Assembly (NCBI GenBank): GCA_026414225.1
Contig: JAOAJK010000004.1
Span: forward strand, 1 to 64,000
Origin: Thermoplasmata archaeon
Lineage (GTDB): Archaea; Thermoplasmatota; Thermoplasmata; Lutacidiplasmatales; SKW197
Direction of reading: 5' to 3'
Length of the DNA: 64,000 nt
Below the pieces are notes generated by a model. It saw only the letters and a program-made list of their open reading frames with translations, had not been told where the DNA came from and ran no database searches. Positions 7,901 through 15,036 of this stretch are shown piece by piece (position 1 is the first letter of the stretch; every line of letters starts with the position of its first letter). Made by a program: the position numbers and the translations under genes.

Positions 7901-9834
7901 CAGGGCTCACACCCTCAACCACCTACCACTTCAGGGTGAGCTCCAAGGATGCTTCCGGGAACACTGCGGAAAGTGATGATTATACATTCACCACTACTCA
8001 GGCAGATACCACGCCACCAGTAATCTCAAATGTTGCGGTGTCAGGAATTACGATGACCTCTGCAATCGTTACCTGGACCACGGATGAACCGAGCACGAGC
8101 GTAGTGGAGTACGGCAAAACCCCTGCATACGGCGATGTTGCGATAGGGGCTACCGGTGTGACCTCCCATCAGGTCACTCTAACTGGCTTAAGTCCCGCGA
8201 CCACATATCACTTCAGGGTCAACTCTAAGGATGCTTACGGCAACACAGCTGTAAGCCAGGATTACAATTTCACCACTGCTTCCAATGACACGACACCGCC
8301 CCAGATCTCAAATGTTACGGTTGTGAACATCACCGCAAGTTCTGCGGTGGTTATGTGGACCACCGATGAGCCGAGCAGCAGTGTGGTGGAGTATGGGACT
8401 ACCACATCTTATGGCCAGACAGCCACTGGTGCCAATGGAGTCATTTCGCACTCAGTTCAACTTTCAGGATTAACCTCCTCAACCCTCTATCATTTCAGGG
8501 TGAAGTCGGCAGACGCGAATGGAAACGCGGCTATAAGTTCTGACTACACCTTCACCACATCCGGTGGCGGTGGAGACACCACACCCCCTGTAATATCGAA
8601 TGTGGCGGTGAAAAATATCACTGCGACCTCCGCAATTATAACTTGGATTACGGATGAACCCAGTAGCAGCGTGGTGGACTACGGCACAACGACTGCCTAT
8701 GGAAAGACCGAGACGGGTGCAGGAAACACAACCTCTCACTCGGTGTCACTATCTGGATTAACACCAGGAACGCTTTATCATTTCATGGTGAAATCAGTGG
8801 ATGCCTCAGGCAATGCTGCAAACAGCTCGGACTATACATTCACGACATTGAATAATACGACGGTGATACCGCTCACGGATGGAGTTCCGGAAACAGGCAC
8901 ACTCGGTAAAGCGAAAGATGTCAGATATTACTGCCTAGTTGTGCCAGCAGGCAAGATAAAGTTGAAGGTTGAGCTGAGGGGTTCTGCGTACACTGACTTT
9001 GACCTGTATGCGAAACTTGGCACACTGCCGACCCTATCTATCTATGATTATAGAGGAGTGAATTCAAACTCCAATGAACTGATAAACATAAATGCACCTT
9101 CTCCTGGAACATGGTACTTCATGGTTTATTCCTATTCTGGTAAAGGCACATTCACGATCAAGGCAACTACAACCGCACCACCATCAGTTACACCCCTAAC
9201 AGACGGAGTCCCCTACACGGATACAATCAACGGAACTGGCTATGGCAAATACTATTCGATTACTGTAGGTCCTGGCAGAGCCCAGCTCAAGGTTGAGCTT
9301 GTAGGTTCAAGTTCCTATTACTACAAGGACCTTGACCTGTATGTGAAATACAACGCACTCCCCACAACCCTGACTTACGACTACAAGAGCACGAGTTCCT
9401 CATCCAATGAGAAAATTTCCATACTGAATCCTGCAGAGGGCATCTGGTTCATATATGTGTTTTCATACTACGGTGCTGGCAGTTACACTATCAAAGCCAC
9501 TACCACAGACACCGTGGATGATGGGCAGCTCCAGGACGGGGTTGCAAAGACGAGTTCGCTGAGCGGAAGCGGAAAAGGTGAATACTTCTACATCACAATT
9601 CCAACTGGAAAGTACAGGTTGAGGATTGACCTCACAGGACCATTAAACGCTGACTTTGACCTGTATGTGCGGCTTAACTCAAAGCCAACACCATGCTACT
9701 ATGACATCAGGAGTGTAGGCCCCTCCTCCTACGAAACAATTATCATCGGCTATCCACCAGCAGGCACATGGTATATCCTGGTGTATTCCTACTACGGCTC
9801 AGGCAGCTTCACAATCAAAGCCACGACCTACTGA
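4954..9834 (+). CDS. Large secreted subtilisin-like (S8) serine protease with FN3 and PPC repeats
   Basis: A 1626-residue exoenzyme. An N-terminal hydrophobic segment (about residues 9-27) serves as signal peptide or anchor and is followed by a prodomain to about 260. The S8 domain has the complete triad: Asp287 (GETDTGID), His333 (GHGTHVAG) and Ser513 (GTSMATP). A beta-sandwich P-like region follows to about 730. Six FN3 domains (about 731-1300) each start near DTTPPVISN, and three pre-peptidase C-terminal domains (about 1302-1626) are marked by LTDGV and DFDLYV motifs. No C-terminal anchor is seen. It probably degrades extracellular protein, and its peptides could feed the peptide-type ABC transporter at 46-52 kb (inference). 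Confidence 0.93.
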   Translation: MHHRNRRIASGIALTVVLVLSVFWFLTGERSQEMEETQLLYITATEHQIEMLEKSGVRVIERYPNYALVEVTSQEKKVIEKSRFEVAGVDNTILLQNYRFDPLRGEPMLPRSESDVKLVQFIGPVKASWKTALANLGCEIYWYIPNNAFIVKVPSSSLSLVKKLSFVRWVGEYLPAYKIDGALTGMGEAKVSISLLTPDASDNVAIVVNAYGGELIKTGSTMIVAKLSQAGIRAVSEISGVEFISPYEEMRILNNNAQWITQTGNSGDRKIWDRGIQGEGQIVGETDTGIDYDHAAFRDPNVQIVQNQVNQNHRKIVLYQNFADGKDSDNSGHGTHVAGTIAGDDSYVGGTAAHDGMAYKAKLAFGDIGYGDSLSGIPSDYNNLFGPLYNAGARIISNSWGSSSASYTSSARMVDVFMWNHKDCLILFANGNSGASGAQTVGSPATAKNLVSVGASKNSPNQNDMASFSSRGTTTDGRLKPTISAVGSSLYSADSDGNLNTNNSGYISMAGTSMATPCAAGNAALVRQYFMEGWYPTGAKNPANAFTPSAALLKAVLMVGGVELTGAYSDMNNEGKFPNNSQGWGRINLDNSLYFAGDTLGLQIVDETAGISTGEYKEYQYSISSNAQPFKVILTWTDYPGTVGASKAIVNNLDLKVTAPDGSVYLGNVFSGKNPGHSVTGGSPDTINVEEGVILPTPVTGTYTIRVTATNVPNGPQPFALALIGAIGSGGGDTTPPVISNVEVKNITQDSATITWTTDEPSTSVVEYGKTTSYGQTATGANGVTSHSVTLLGLSASTLYHFRVKSADGAGNTATSSDYTFTTLSPGDTTPPVISNVEVKNITQDSATVTWTTDEPSTSVVEYGTTTSYGQTATGAGGVTSHTVQLSGLTASTLYHFRVKSADAAGNAAVSSDYTFTTSGGGGDTTPPVISNVEVKNITQDSATVTWITDEPSTSVVEYGTDTSYGESADGPDGVTFHTVVLTGLTPSTTYHFRVSSKDASGNTAESDDYTFTTTQADTTPPVISNVAVSGITMTSAIVTWTTDEPSTSVVEYGKTPAYGDVAIGATGVTSHQVTLTGLSPATTYHFRVNSKDAYGNTAVSQDYNFTTASNDTTPPQISNVTVVNITASSAVVMWTTDEPSSSVVEYGTTTSYGQTATGANGVISHSVQLSGLTSSTLYHFRVKSADANGNAAISSDYTFTTSGGGGDTTPPVISNVAVKNITATSAIITWITDEPSSSVVDYGTTTAYGKTETGAGNTTSHSVSLSGLTPGTLYHFMVKSVDASGNAANSSDYTFTTLNNTTVIPLTDGVPETGTLGKAKDVRYYCLVVPAGKIKLKVELRGSAYTDFDLYAKLGTLPTLSIYDYRGVNSNSNELININAPSPGTWYFMVYSYSGKGTFTIKATTTAPPSVTPLTDGVPYTDTINGTGYGKYYSITVGPGRAQLKVELVGSSSYYYKDLDLYVKYNALPTTLTYDYKSTSSSSNEKISILNPAEGIWFIYVFSYYGAGSYTIKATTTDTVDDGQLQDGVAKTSSLSGSGKGEYFYITIPTGKYRLRIDLTGPLNADFDLYVRLNSKPTPCYYDIRSVGPSSYETIIIGYPPAGTWYILVYSYYGSGSFTIKATTY
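7144..8850 (+). repeat. Six tandem FN3-encoding repeats
   Basis: Units of about 285 bp begin near 7150, 7435, 7726, 8008, 8290 and 8575. Several share long near-identical DNA stretches, such as the segments coding for NITQDSATVTW and TDEPSTSVVEYG. Similarity at synonymous positions suggests recent duplication or gene conversion. Confidence 0.85.
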
Positions 9835-9846
9835 AAACCTTTCCTC

Positions 9847-9866
9847 TTTTTTTTCAAAATTTTTTT
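9847..9866 (+). terminator. T-run terminator after the protease
   Basis: Runs of eight and seven Ts begin 12 nt after the protease stop, as expected of an archaeal terminator. The remaining sequence to 10040 is AT-rich, with no gene seen. Confidence 0.5.
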
Positions 9867-10040
9867 ATTCATTTTCTGGTATTTCGTGCTTCAGAATGCT
9901 TGAACCCAAAGATTCCCCTCGAGACCGTCCAATCTTAAGTGATTTTTGAAGAGACCATAGAACACTTATTGTTATATTTTTCCCTAAATGTGTTTAACAA
10001 AATTTGACATTAAAAACATACATTATATTTAATAGGAAAG

Positions 10041-10049
10041 TTTATATAT
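10041..10049 (+). promoter_or_regulatory. TATA-like box of the transposase
   Basis: TTTATATAT is centred 26 nt before ATG 10071, which predicts a leaderless transcript and favours that start over GTG 10050. Confidence 0.5.
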
Positions 10050-10070
10050 GTGATTGTCTTATATGGAATC

Positions 10071-10478
10071 ATGGTAGAATATAAATATGAAAAAATGAAA
10101 AAAGAGCTGCCATTCTTGGAGCAAATAAAGGTTGTTGACACAAAGCTAGAGGATTTTGATGGCGGTAAGAGAGTGACCTTCAAGGAAAAGGTGCTATCCT
10201 GTCTACCCCAACCTGAAGATAGAGAGATAGAATATGATGGAGAATGTGGAATCAAAGAAGAAAATCTACTCTATCTTTTGCATCCAAAATGTCCACAATG
10301 TGAGAGTACCCATATCGTTCATAATGGGACAAATAAACGAAAGTTGCGAACCCCTGGTGGCATGAAAGATTTCATCATTCAGAGATATCTCTGTCCAAGA
10401 TGTAAGTGTTGTTTTCAACCTTCGTTACTCTCTTTAAAAAAAACGCTCAATACTTCCAGACGACAAAATGTCAAGTAG
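10071..10478 (+). CDS. Transposase N-terminal frame (zinc-ribbon domain), orfA
   Basis: A 135-residue first frame of the transposase. It has a zinc ribbon with CPQCES near residue 76 and CPRCKCC near 108, the usual DNA-binding head of several IS families. Translation in this frame ends at a TAG at 10476-10478. Just before that, the codons TTA-AAA are preceded by T, giving the canonical -1 slippery heptamer T TTA AAA (10433-10439) inside a run of eight As. Slipping back one base joins this frame to the catalytic frame to give a product of about 456 residues. It may be a regulatory product or half of a frameshifted enzyme. Confidence 0.7.
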   Translation: MVEYKYEKMKKELPFLEQIKVVDTKLEDFDGGKRVTFKEKVLSCLPQPEDREIEYDGECGIKEENLLYLLHPKCPQCESTHIVHNGTNKRKLRTPGGMKDFIIQRYLCPRCKCCFQPSLLSLKKTLNTSRRQNVK

Positions 10479-11440
10479 TACAGAATATAGTGGAAAACAG
10501 ATCACTTAGAAAAGGCGTCGAGAATTACAGTTTATTGCAAGAAGGAATTAGAGTGTGTGCCCAAACTGGATTAAACTGGTTGAGAGAAGTGGGAAGTCAT
10601 CTTAAGAAGATAAGGGAAAAAATCAGCGTAATCCATTCTGGAATTTATGTCCACGATGAACAATTTATAGAAATTAAGGGGAAAAGAATGTATAGGTATG
10701 CGTTACGAGATGTTATTACAGGCCAGGTTATTCACGAAGAAATAAGAGAAAACAATGATGCAGATACAATTTATGATTTTCTGCTATCTGGCTTACGCGG
10801 TAAGAAAGTTGCCGTGTTGATAGAAGACGGGTCTAAAGAGTATGAGTGTGTAATAAATCGCCTGAACAGAAATCCAGAGATAATAAAAGTGTTTGAAAAA
10901 ATATACACACAACGTTGTATTTTTCACATTCTTAAGGATTTCAGAAAAGAGTTATGGGAAGTGAAAAAGCTGATTGAGAGAAAAAAAGAGAAGGAGATAT
11001 CCTTACCTTATCAAACCGAATATGATGTAGAGTGGAAAATCTTAAAACTCACATTTTCACTGGACGATGAGGAAAAGAAGAGGGAAATTGTGGGCTCCTT
11101 ACCTTCGGGCTATAAAGAAAAAGTGAGAAGGATATTGGAGAGCGATATGCCCATATGGGATATGGCAAGAGCGATATTTGACTTGCTATTCTCTTGGCGA
11201 CATCATTATCATCCAACGATAAGAAAGAAGATAGAAACAATAGATAGTATCTGGGAAAAAGCTACACTCTTTTACAGAATGAAGGATGTGCCAAAGACTA
11301 CAAACAGCATCGAACAATTTTTTAGTTGCACACAACCCGAAAAAACAAAATGGAGATTTCAGTCCGTAACTACCCTTCTCTCCTATCTGGCAATCATAGA
11401 TGGGGTTAGAACGGGCCTCCTATTTTCACTTAACTTTTGA
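10406..11440 (+). CDS. Transposase catalytic frame (DDE domain), orfB
   Basis: The -1 frame relative to orfA carries the catalytic core. Candidate acidic residues are the Asp in YVHDEQF, the Asp in LIEDGSKEY and the Glu in TNSIEQFF, with a CIFHILKDFRKEL segment between the second and third. This resembles IS256/MULE-like or ISL3-like enzymes, but the family was not fixed. The frame lacks an ATG near its beginning (TTG at 10406; the first Met lies deep in the domain). It is therefore probably expressed only through -1 frameshifting from orfA, or it is a broken copy. The stop lies about 50 nt before thyX. Confidence 0.72.
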   Translation: MLFSTFVTLFKKNAQYFQTTKCQVVQNIVENRSLRKGVENYSLLQEGIRVCAQTGLNWLREVGSHLKKIREKISVIHSGIYVHDEQFIEIKGKRMYRYALRDVITGQVIHEEIRENNDADTIYDFLLSGLRGKKVAVLIEDGSKEYECVINRLNRNPEIIKVFEKIYTQRCIFHILKDFRKELWEVKKLIERKKEKEISLPYQTEYDVEWKILKLTFSLDDEEKKREIVGSLPSGYKEKVRRILESDMPIWDMARAIFDLLFSWRHHYHPTIRKKIETIDSIWEKATLFYRMKDVPKTTNSIEQFFSCTQPEKTKWRFQSVTTLLSYLAIIDGVRTGLLFSLNF

Positions 11441-11490
11441 CACCCTCTTCCCCTCAAAAAAACTATATCCTCCCTTGCGTTCCTTCACAC

Positions 11491-12153
11491 ATGAAGGTTA
11501 CCCTGATTAGATACACCCCCGAACCAGAGTATACGGTTGCCCTTGCCGCCAAGACCTGCCATACGAGAACAGTGGAGGACGCGATGAAATTGAGCGAGGA
11601 GGAGGTGAGAAAAATCATTTCAATTGTTCTCAAGTCAGGGCATTTCAGTGTCCTTGAGCATGCGAATTTCACTTTTGCGATTGAAGATGTGAGCAGGGTA
11701 TTGACCCACCAGCTGGTGCGGCATAGAATTGCCTCATACTCCCAGCAATCCCAGAGGTATGTGAAACTTGAGGATTTTCCGTTTGTAATACCCCCAGAGA
11801 TCGAGAAAAATCCAGAAGCAAAACAGATTTTTATTGAGTGTGCGCGGAAGTGCATGGAAGCGTACAATGGACTGATTGAAGCAGGGCTCACAATCGAGGA
11901 TGCCAGATACATTCTCCCCTCTGCCACGAAGACAAATATAATTGTGACAATGAATGCGAGGGAACTTCACCATTTCTTTGCGTTGCGGTGCTGCGAACGC
12001 TCCCAGTGGGAAATCCGCGAGCTTGCGAGGGCAATGCTGGGGGAGGTGAAAAAAGTGGCGCCCAACATCTTTGTAGATGCTGGGCCGGAATGCGCGAGAA
12101 GTAACTGTCCTGAGGGTGATTTCTCATGTCTGAAAGAAGGAGAACAAAAATGA
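11491..12153 (+). CDS. thyX: Flavin-dependent thymidylate synthase ThyX
   Basis: A 220-residue FAD-dependent enzyme that makes dTMP from dUMP with methylene-tetrahydrofolate or an analogue as carbon donor. The diagnostic RHRxxSxxxxSxRY motif is present as RHRIASYSQQSQRY near residues 76-89. Start at 11491 (MKVTLIRYT) matches family N-termini; the open frame extends to 11437, but those 18 codons run back into the transposase stop region. The C-terminus ends with a cysteine-containing tail. It overlaps dys by 4 nt (ATGA) and forms an operon with it. The transposase just upstream may have separated thyX from its original promoter. Confidence 0.93.
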   Translation: MKVTLIRYTPEPEYTVALAAKTCHTRTVEDAMKLSEEEVRKIISIVLKSGHFSVLEHANFTFAIEDVSRVLTHQLVRHRIASYSQQSQRYVKLEDFPFVIPPEIEKNPEAKQIFIECARKCMEAYNGLIEAGLTIEDARYILPSATKTNIIVTMNARELHHFFALRCCERSQWEIRELARAMLGEVKKVAPNIFVDAGPECARSNCPEGDFSCLKEGEQK

Positions 12154-13097
12154 AGAAAGAAGAGACAGCAGGCCTTTGCACCAGAAAGGTCGAGGACATT
12201 GGGCTGAGAGAGGGTTTATCAGTCCGTGAGTTGATGGAGATGCTTGATAAAGCCGGGGGTTTTTCAGCAAAGAAGCTGGGTGTTGCATACAGAATAATGA
12301 AGCAGATGCTTGAGGAAAAGGATTGTGTAAAGTTTTTTTCATTCCCTGCATGTATTGTCTCAACAGGCACAAGAGGAGTAATAAAGGAAATGGTCCGAAG
12401 GAAAATGGTGGATGTGGTAATAACCACCTGCGGGACACTCGACCATGACCTTGCAAGAATCTGGAAGGATTACTACCATGGTGACTTTATGCTGGACGAT
12501 AGAAAGCTTCACAGGGCAAAACTCAATCGGCTCGGGAATATTCTGGTCCCCAACGACTCATATGGAATTATTCTCGAGGCCAAACTCCAGCCGATGCTCG
12601 AGGATATTTATAATTCTGGATTGAAGGAGGTCTCAACCAACCAGCTTGCATGGGAAATCGGGAAGAGAATTGACTGCCAGGAGTCCCTCCTCTACTGGGC
12701 ATATAGGAACAGGATTCCTGTCTTTATTCCGGGAATAACCGATGGGGCCGTGGGCTCTCAGGTCTGGCTTTTTTGGCAGACCCACAGGGATTTCAAAATA
12801 AACTTGCTTCAGGACGAACAGGAGCTCGCGGACATAGTGTTTACGGCAAGGAAAACAGGTGCGTTAATGCTGGGTGGCGGGATCTCGAAACACCACACAA
12901 TCTGGTGGAACCAGTTTAGAGATGGATTGGATTATGCTGTCTACATCACTACGGCTGTGGAGTATGATGGAAGCCTATCAGGGGCGCAGGTGAGGGAAGC
13001 GATTTCGTGGGGAAAGGTTAGGGAAGATGCAAAGCAAGTCACGGTTGAGGGAGATGCTACAGTACTTTTGCCGCTGCTGATAGCTGCACTGGTATGA
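12150..13097 (+). CDS. dys: Deoxyhypusine synthase
   Basis: A 315-residue NAD-dependent enzyme that transfers the aminobutyl group of spermidine to a lysine of aIF5A. GGGISKHH near residue 243-250 contains the active-site lysine, and the Asn/Asp-rich NAD-binding segments (TTCGTLDHDLARIW, PGITDGAVGSQ) are present. The start at ATG 12150 is chosen because GAAGGAGA lies 8 nt before it and it overlaps the thyX stop as ATGA; an upstream in-frame ATG at 12126 lacks such a site. It ends 29 nt before the convergent ABCE1 gene. Confidence 0.92.
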   Translation: MKKEETAGLCTRKVEDIGLREGLSVRELMEMLDKAGGFSAKKLGVAYRIMKQMLEEKDCVKFFSFPACIVSTGTRGVIKEMVRRKMVDVVITTCGTLDHDLARIWKDYYHGDFMLDDRKLHRAKLNRLGNILVPNDSYGIILEAKLQPMLEDIYNSGLKEVSTNQLAWEIGKRIDCQESLLYWAYRNRIPVFIPGITDGAVGSQVWLFWQTHRDFKINLLQDEQELADIVFTARKTGALMLGGGISKHHTIWWNQFRDGLDYAVYITTAVEYDGSLSGAQVREAISWGKVREDAKQVTVEGDATVLLPLLIAALV

Positions 13098-13126
13098 AAT
13101 TCTATAGCGCAGAGCACCCTGACGGA

Positions 13127-14896
13127 CTAAGCGTAATAATACTCCCCTGCCTCTTTCTGCTCCCTGTCCTTCGCAGAATCTGGCTTGTTAACCCTTGGTC
13201 TCTTCGTGGTCTCATCTCTCCTGAAGGTGATGTTCACACTTTTCAGAAATGCATTCATTCCGTCTCGCATCGAAAGAATTTCCGTGGTTTTTCCCAGTTT
13301 GCCGGGAACCCCATCAAACACGATCATTCTGTCAGCAACGAGATCGATGAAGTATATATCATGGTCAACAACCATCCCTGTCATTCCCGTTTTCGAAATC
13401 ACCCTCTTAATTGTTTTCGCAGCAATCATTCTCTGATTTGAATCAAGGTATGCCGAAGGTTCATCTAGAAGATAAATCTCTGCTGGCTGCGCGAGGCAAA
13501 GGGCGATTGCAGTCCTCTGGAGCTCACCACCAGATAGTTCTGTCACATTTTTGTCATAAAGAGGATTGATTTTCAGAGGATGCTCGATCTCTTCCTTGTA
13601 AAAGTTTGTAAACATAATATCTTTAAGGGTTTCTGCAAATATCTGGCGAACTGTATAATTTTCCTCAGGATTAATATACTGGGGCTTGTAACTCACCTTC
13701 ACACTCCTGGTTATGCATCCTTCATCCGGTTTCTCCACACCCGCAAGCATCTTCACGAATGTGGTCTTACCAGTTGCATTGGCACCGACCATCCCGATGA
13801 CCTCTCCCTTTCTTATCGTTCCTCCTTCTGTCTTCAGGGTGAAGTTGTCATAAGTTTTTCTGAGCGGTGTAAATTCAAGAACTATTTCCTGGACTGGGGT
13901 TTCAGGTGGGGGATGCTCGAAAAATTCTATCGGATAATCCCTGACACGGATGTTCTCCTCCTTGAGATATCCCTCTAGGTAGGTGTTTATAGCGACTCTC
14001 ACCGCTTTCGGGGGCACAACCACCCCGTAGGCACCTTCGGAACCGTAGAGAAGGTGGACATTATCTGCAAGGTAGTCGAGCACTGCCAGGTCATGCTCCA
14101 CAACAACCACAATCTTCTGCTTTGCAAGTTCCCTGATTATTTTTGCCATCTTCATCCGTTGATAAATGTCCAGGTAGGAGGAGGGCTCGTCGAAGAAATA
14201 GGCCTCTGCATCCTTAAGCACGGACGCCATAATTGCCAGCCGCTGGAGTTCTCCACCAGAAAGGGACCCAATGTTCTTCTCAAGCTGCTGGGACTCAAAC
14301 CCGAAGTCATCTAGCAGCGCTTTTATTCGTTCTGGAGTTGCGATTTTCTGAAGAAGTTCAATGGCGGTCCCTTTCGTCACTTTTGGAATCTTATCCACGT
14401 ACTGGGGCTTGAGCGAGGTTCTTATTTTTCCATCATACAATTTTTCAAAATAATCCCTGAGTTCAGTGCCAGAAAAATGCTCTATCACCCTGGGTCTTTC
14501 AACACCCTTCTCCCACTCTCCAAAATTCGGGACAAGGTTATTTGTCAAAATAGAGAGAGCGGTGGTCTTCCCGATCCCGTTCTCTCCGAGAATCCCTGTA
14601 ACCAACCCCTCTTTTGGAGCCGGTAATCTGTAGAGCCTGAAACCGTTCTGGCCAAACTGGTGCACGAGGTCTGTTTTCAGTTCCTCTGCCAGGTTAATTA
14701 TCTTTATGGCTGCAAACGGGCATTTGTGGACACAAATCCCGCAACCTGCACAGAGTTCTTCAGAAATCACTGGAAAACCCTTCTCGTCAAAGGTTATGGT
14801 TTCGGTGCCCATCCGCATCTTCGGGCAGTACTTCACGCATTCCATGAAACATCTTTTTGGCTGGCATCTGTCCTTGATAATCACGGCAATCCGCAT
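13127..14896 (-). CDS. ABCE1/RLI ribosome-recycling ATPase
   Basis: A 589-residue soluble twin ABC ATPase that splits ribosomes after termination together with aPelota/aRF1. Two N-terminal 4Fe-4S clusters are marked by KDRCQPKRCFMECVKYCP and CAGCGICVHKCPF. Two nucleotide-binding domains follow, with Walker A GENGIGKT and GANATGKT and LSGGELQR twice, and the hinge lies between. Start at 14896 gives the family N-terminus MRIAVIIKDRC. A TTATTATT element about 26 nt upstream suggests a leaderless mRNA. The product is essential in archaea. Confidence 0.95.
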   Translation of the reverse strand: MRIAVIIKDRCQPKRCFMECVKYCPKMRMGTETITFDEKGFPVISEELCAGCGICVHKCPFAAIKIINLAEELKTDLVHQFGQNGFRLYRLPAPKEGLVTGILGENGIGKTTALSILTNNLVPNFGEWEKGVERPRVIEHFSGTELRDYFEKLYDGKIRTSLKPQYVDKIPKVTKGTAIELLQKIATPERIKALLDDFGFESQQLEKNIGSLSGGELQRLAIMASVLKDAEAYFFDEPSSYLDIYQRMKMAKIIRELAKQKIVVVVEHDLAVLDYLADNVHLLYGSEGAYGVVVPPKAVRVAINTYLEGYLKEENIRVRDYPIEFFEHPPPETPVQEIVLEFTPLRKTYDNFTLKTEGGTIRKGEVIGMVGANATGKTTFVKMLAGVEKPDEGCITRSVKVSYKPQYINPEENYTVRQIFAETLKDIMFTNFYKEEIEHPLKINPLYDKNVTELSGGELQRTAIALCLAQPAEIYLLDEPSAYLDSNQRMIAAKTIKRVISKTGMTGMVVDHDIYFIDLVADRMIVFDGVPGKLGKTTEILSMRDGMNAFLKSVNITFRRDETTKRPRVNKPDSAKDREQKEAGEYYYA

Positions 14897-14985
14897 AGGG
14901 GAAGCATACACAGGGGGAATAATAAGGATTGTCATCAGGTAGAACTGGTGATTGTTCCGGAGTCGACGATAGGATAGGTGTTAAA

Positions 14986-14997
14986 CTATATATATAG
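14986..14997. promoter_or_regulatory. Palindromic TATA element CTATATATATAG
   Basis: A perfect 12-bp palindrome between ABCE1 and the divergent giant surface protein. It lies about 45 nt before ATG 15037 and probably serves that gene. Being symmetrical, it could also drive transcription toward ABCE1. Confidence 0.45.
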
Positions 14998-15036
14998 CAA
15001 TAAATATCTCGGTATAACTTGAAAGAAGGTGAAGAA

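Larger units (their letters stand above)
10041..11440 (+). mobile_element. Insertion-sequence-like transposase unit, ends undefined
   Basis: Promoter plus a two-frame DDE transposase between the protease and thyX. No convincing terminal inverted repeats or target duplication were found. The only candidate is an 8-bp TTAAGTGA at 9935-9942 whose complement occurs at 11426-11433, inside the 3' end of the coding region. The unit has more A/T than the flanking genes, consistent with transfer. Confidence 0.65.

Noticed and set aside
7144-8850. Regular DNA repeats considered as a CRISPR-like array
   Set aside because: The unit is about 285 bp, in frame and encodes FN3 domains, with no spacers.
9935-11433. 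TTAAGTGA and its complement as terminal inverted repeats of the IS
   Set aside because: Only 8 bp match, the right copy lies inside the coding region, and no target duplication was seen. Kept only as a note.
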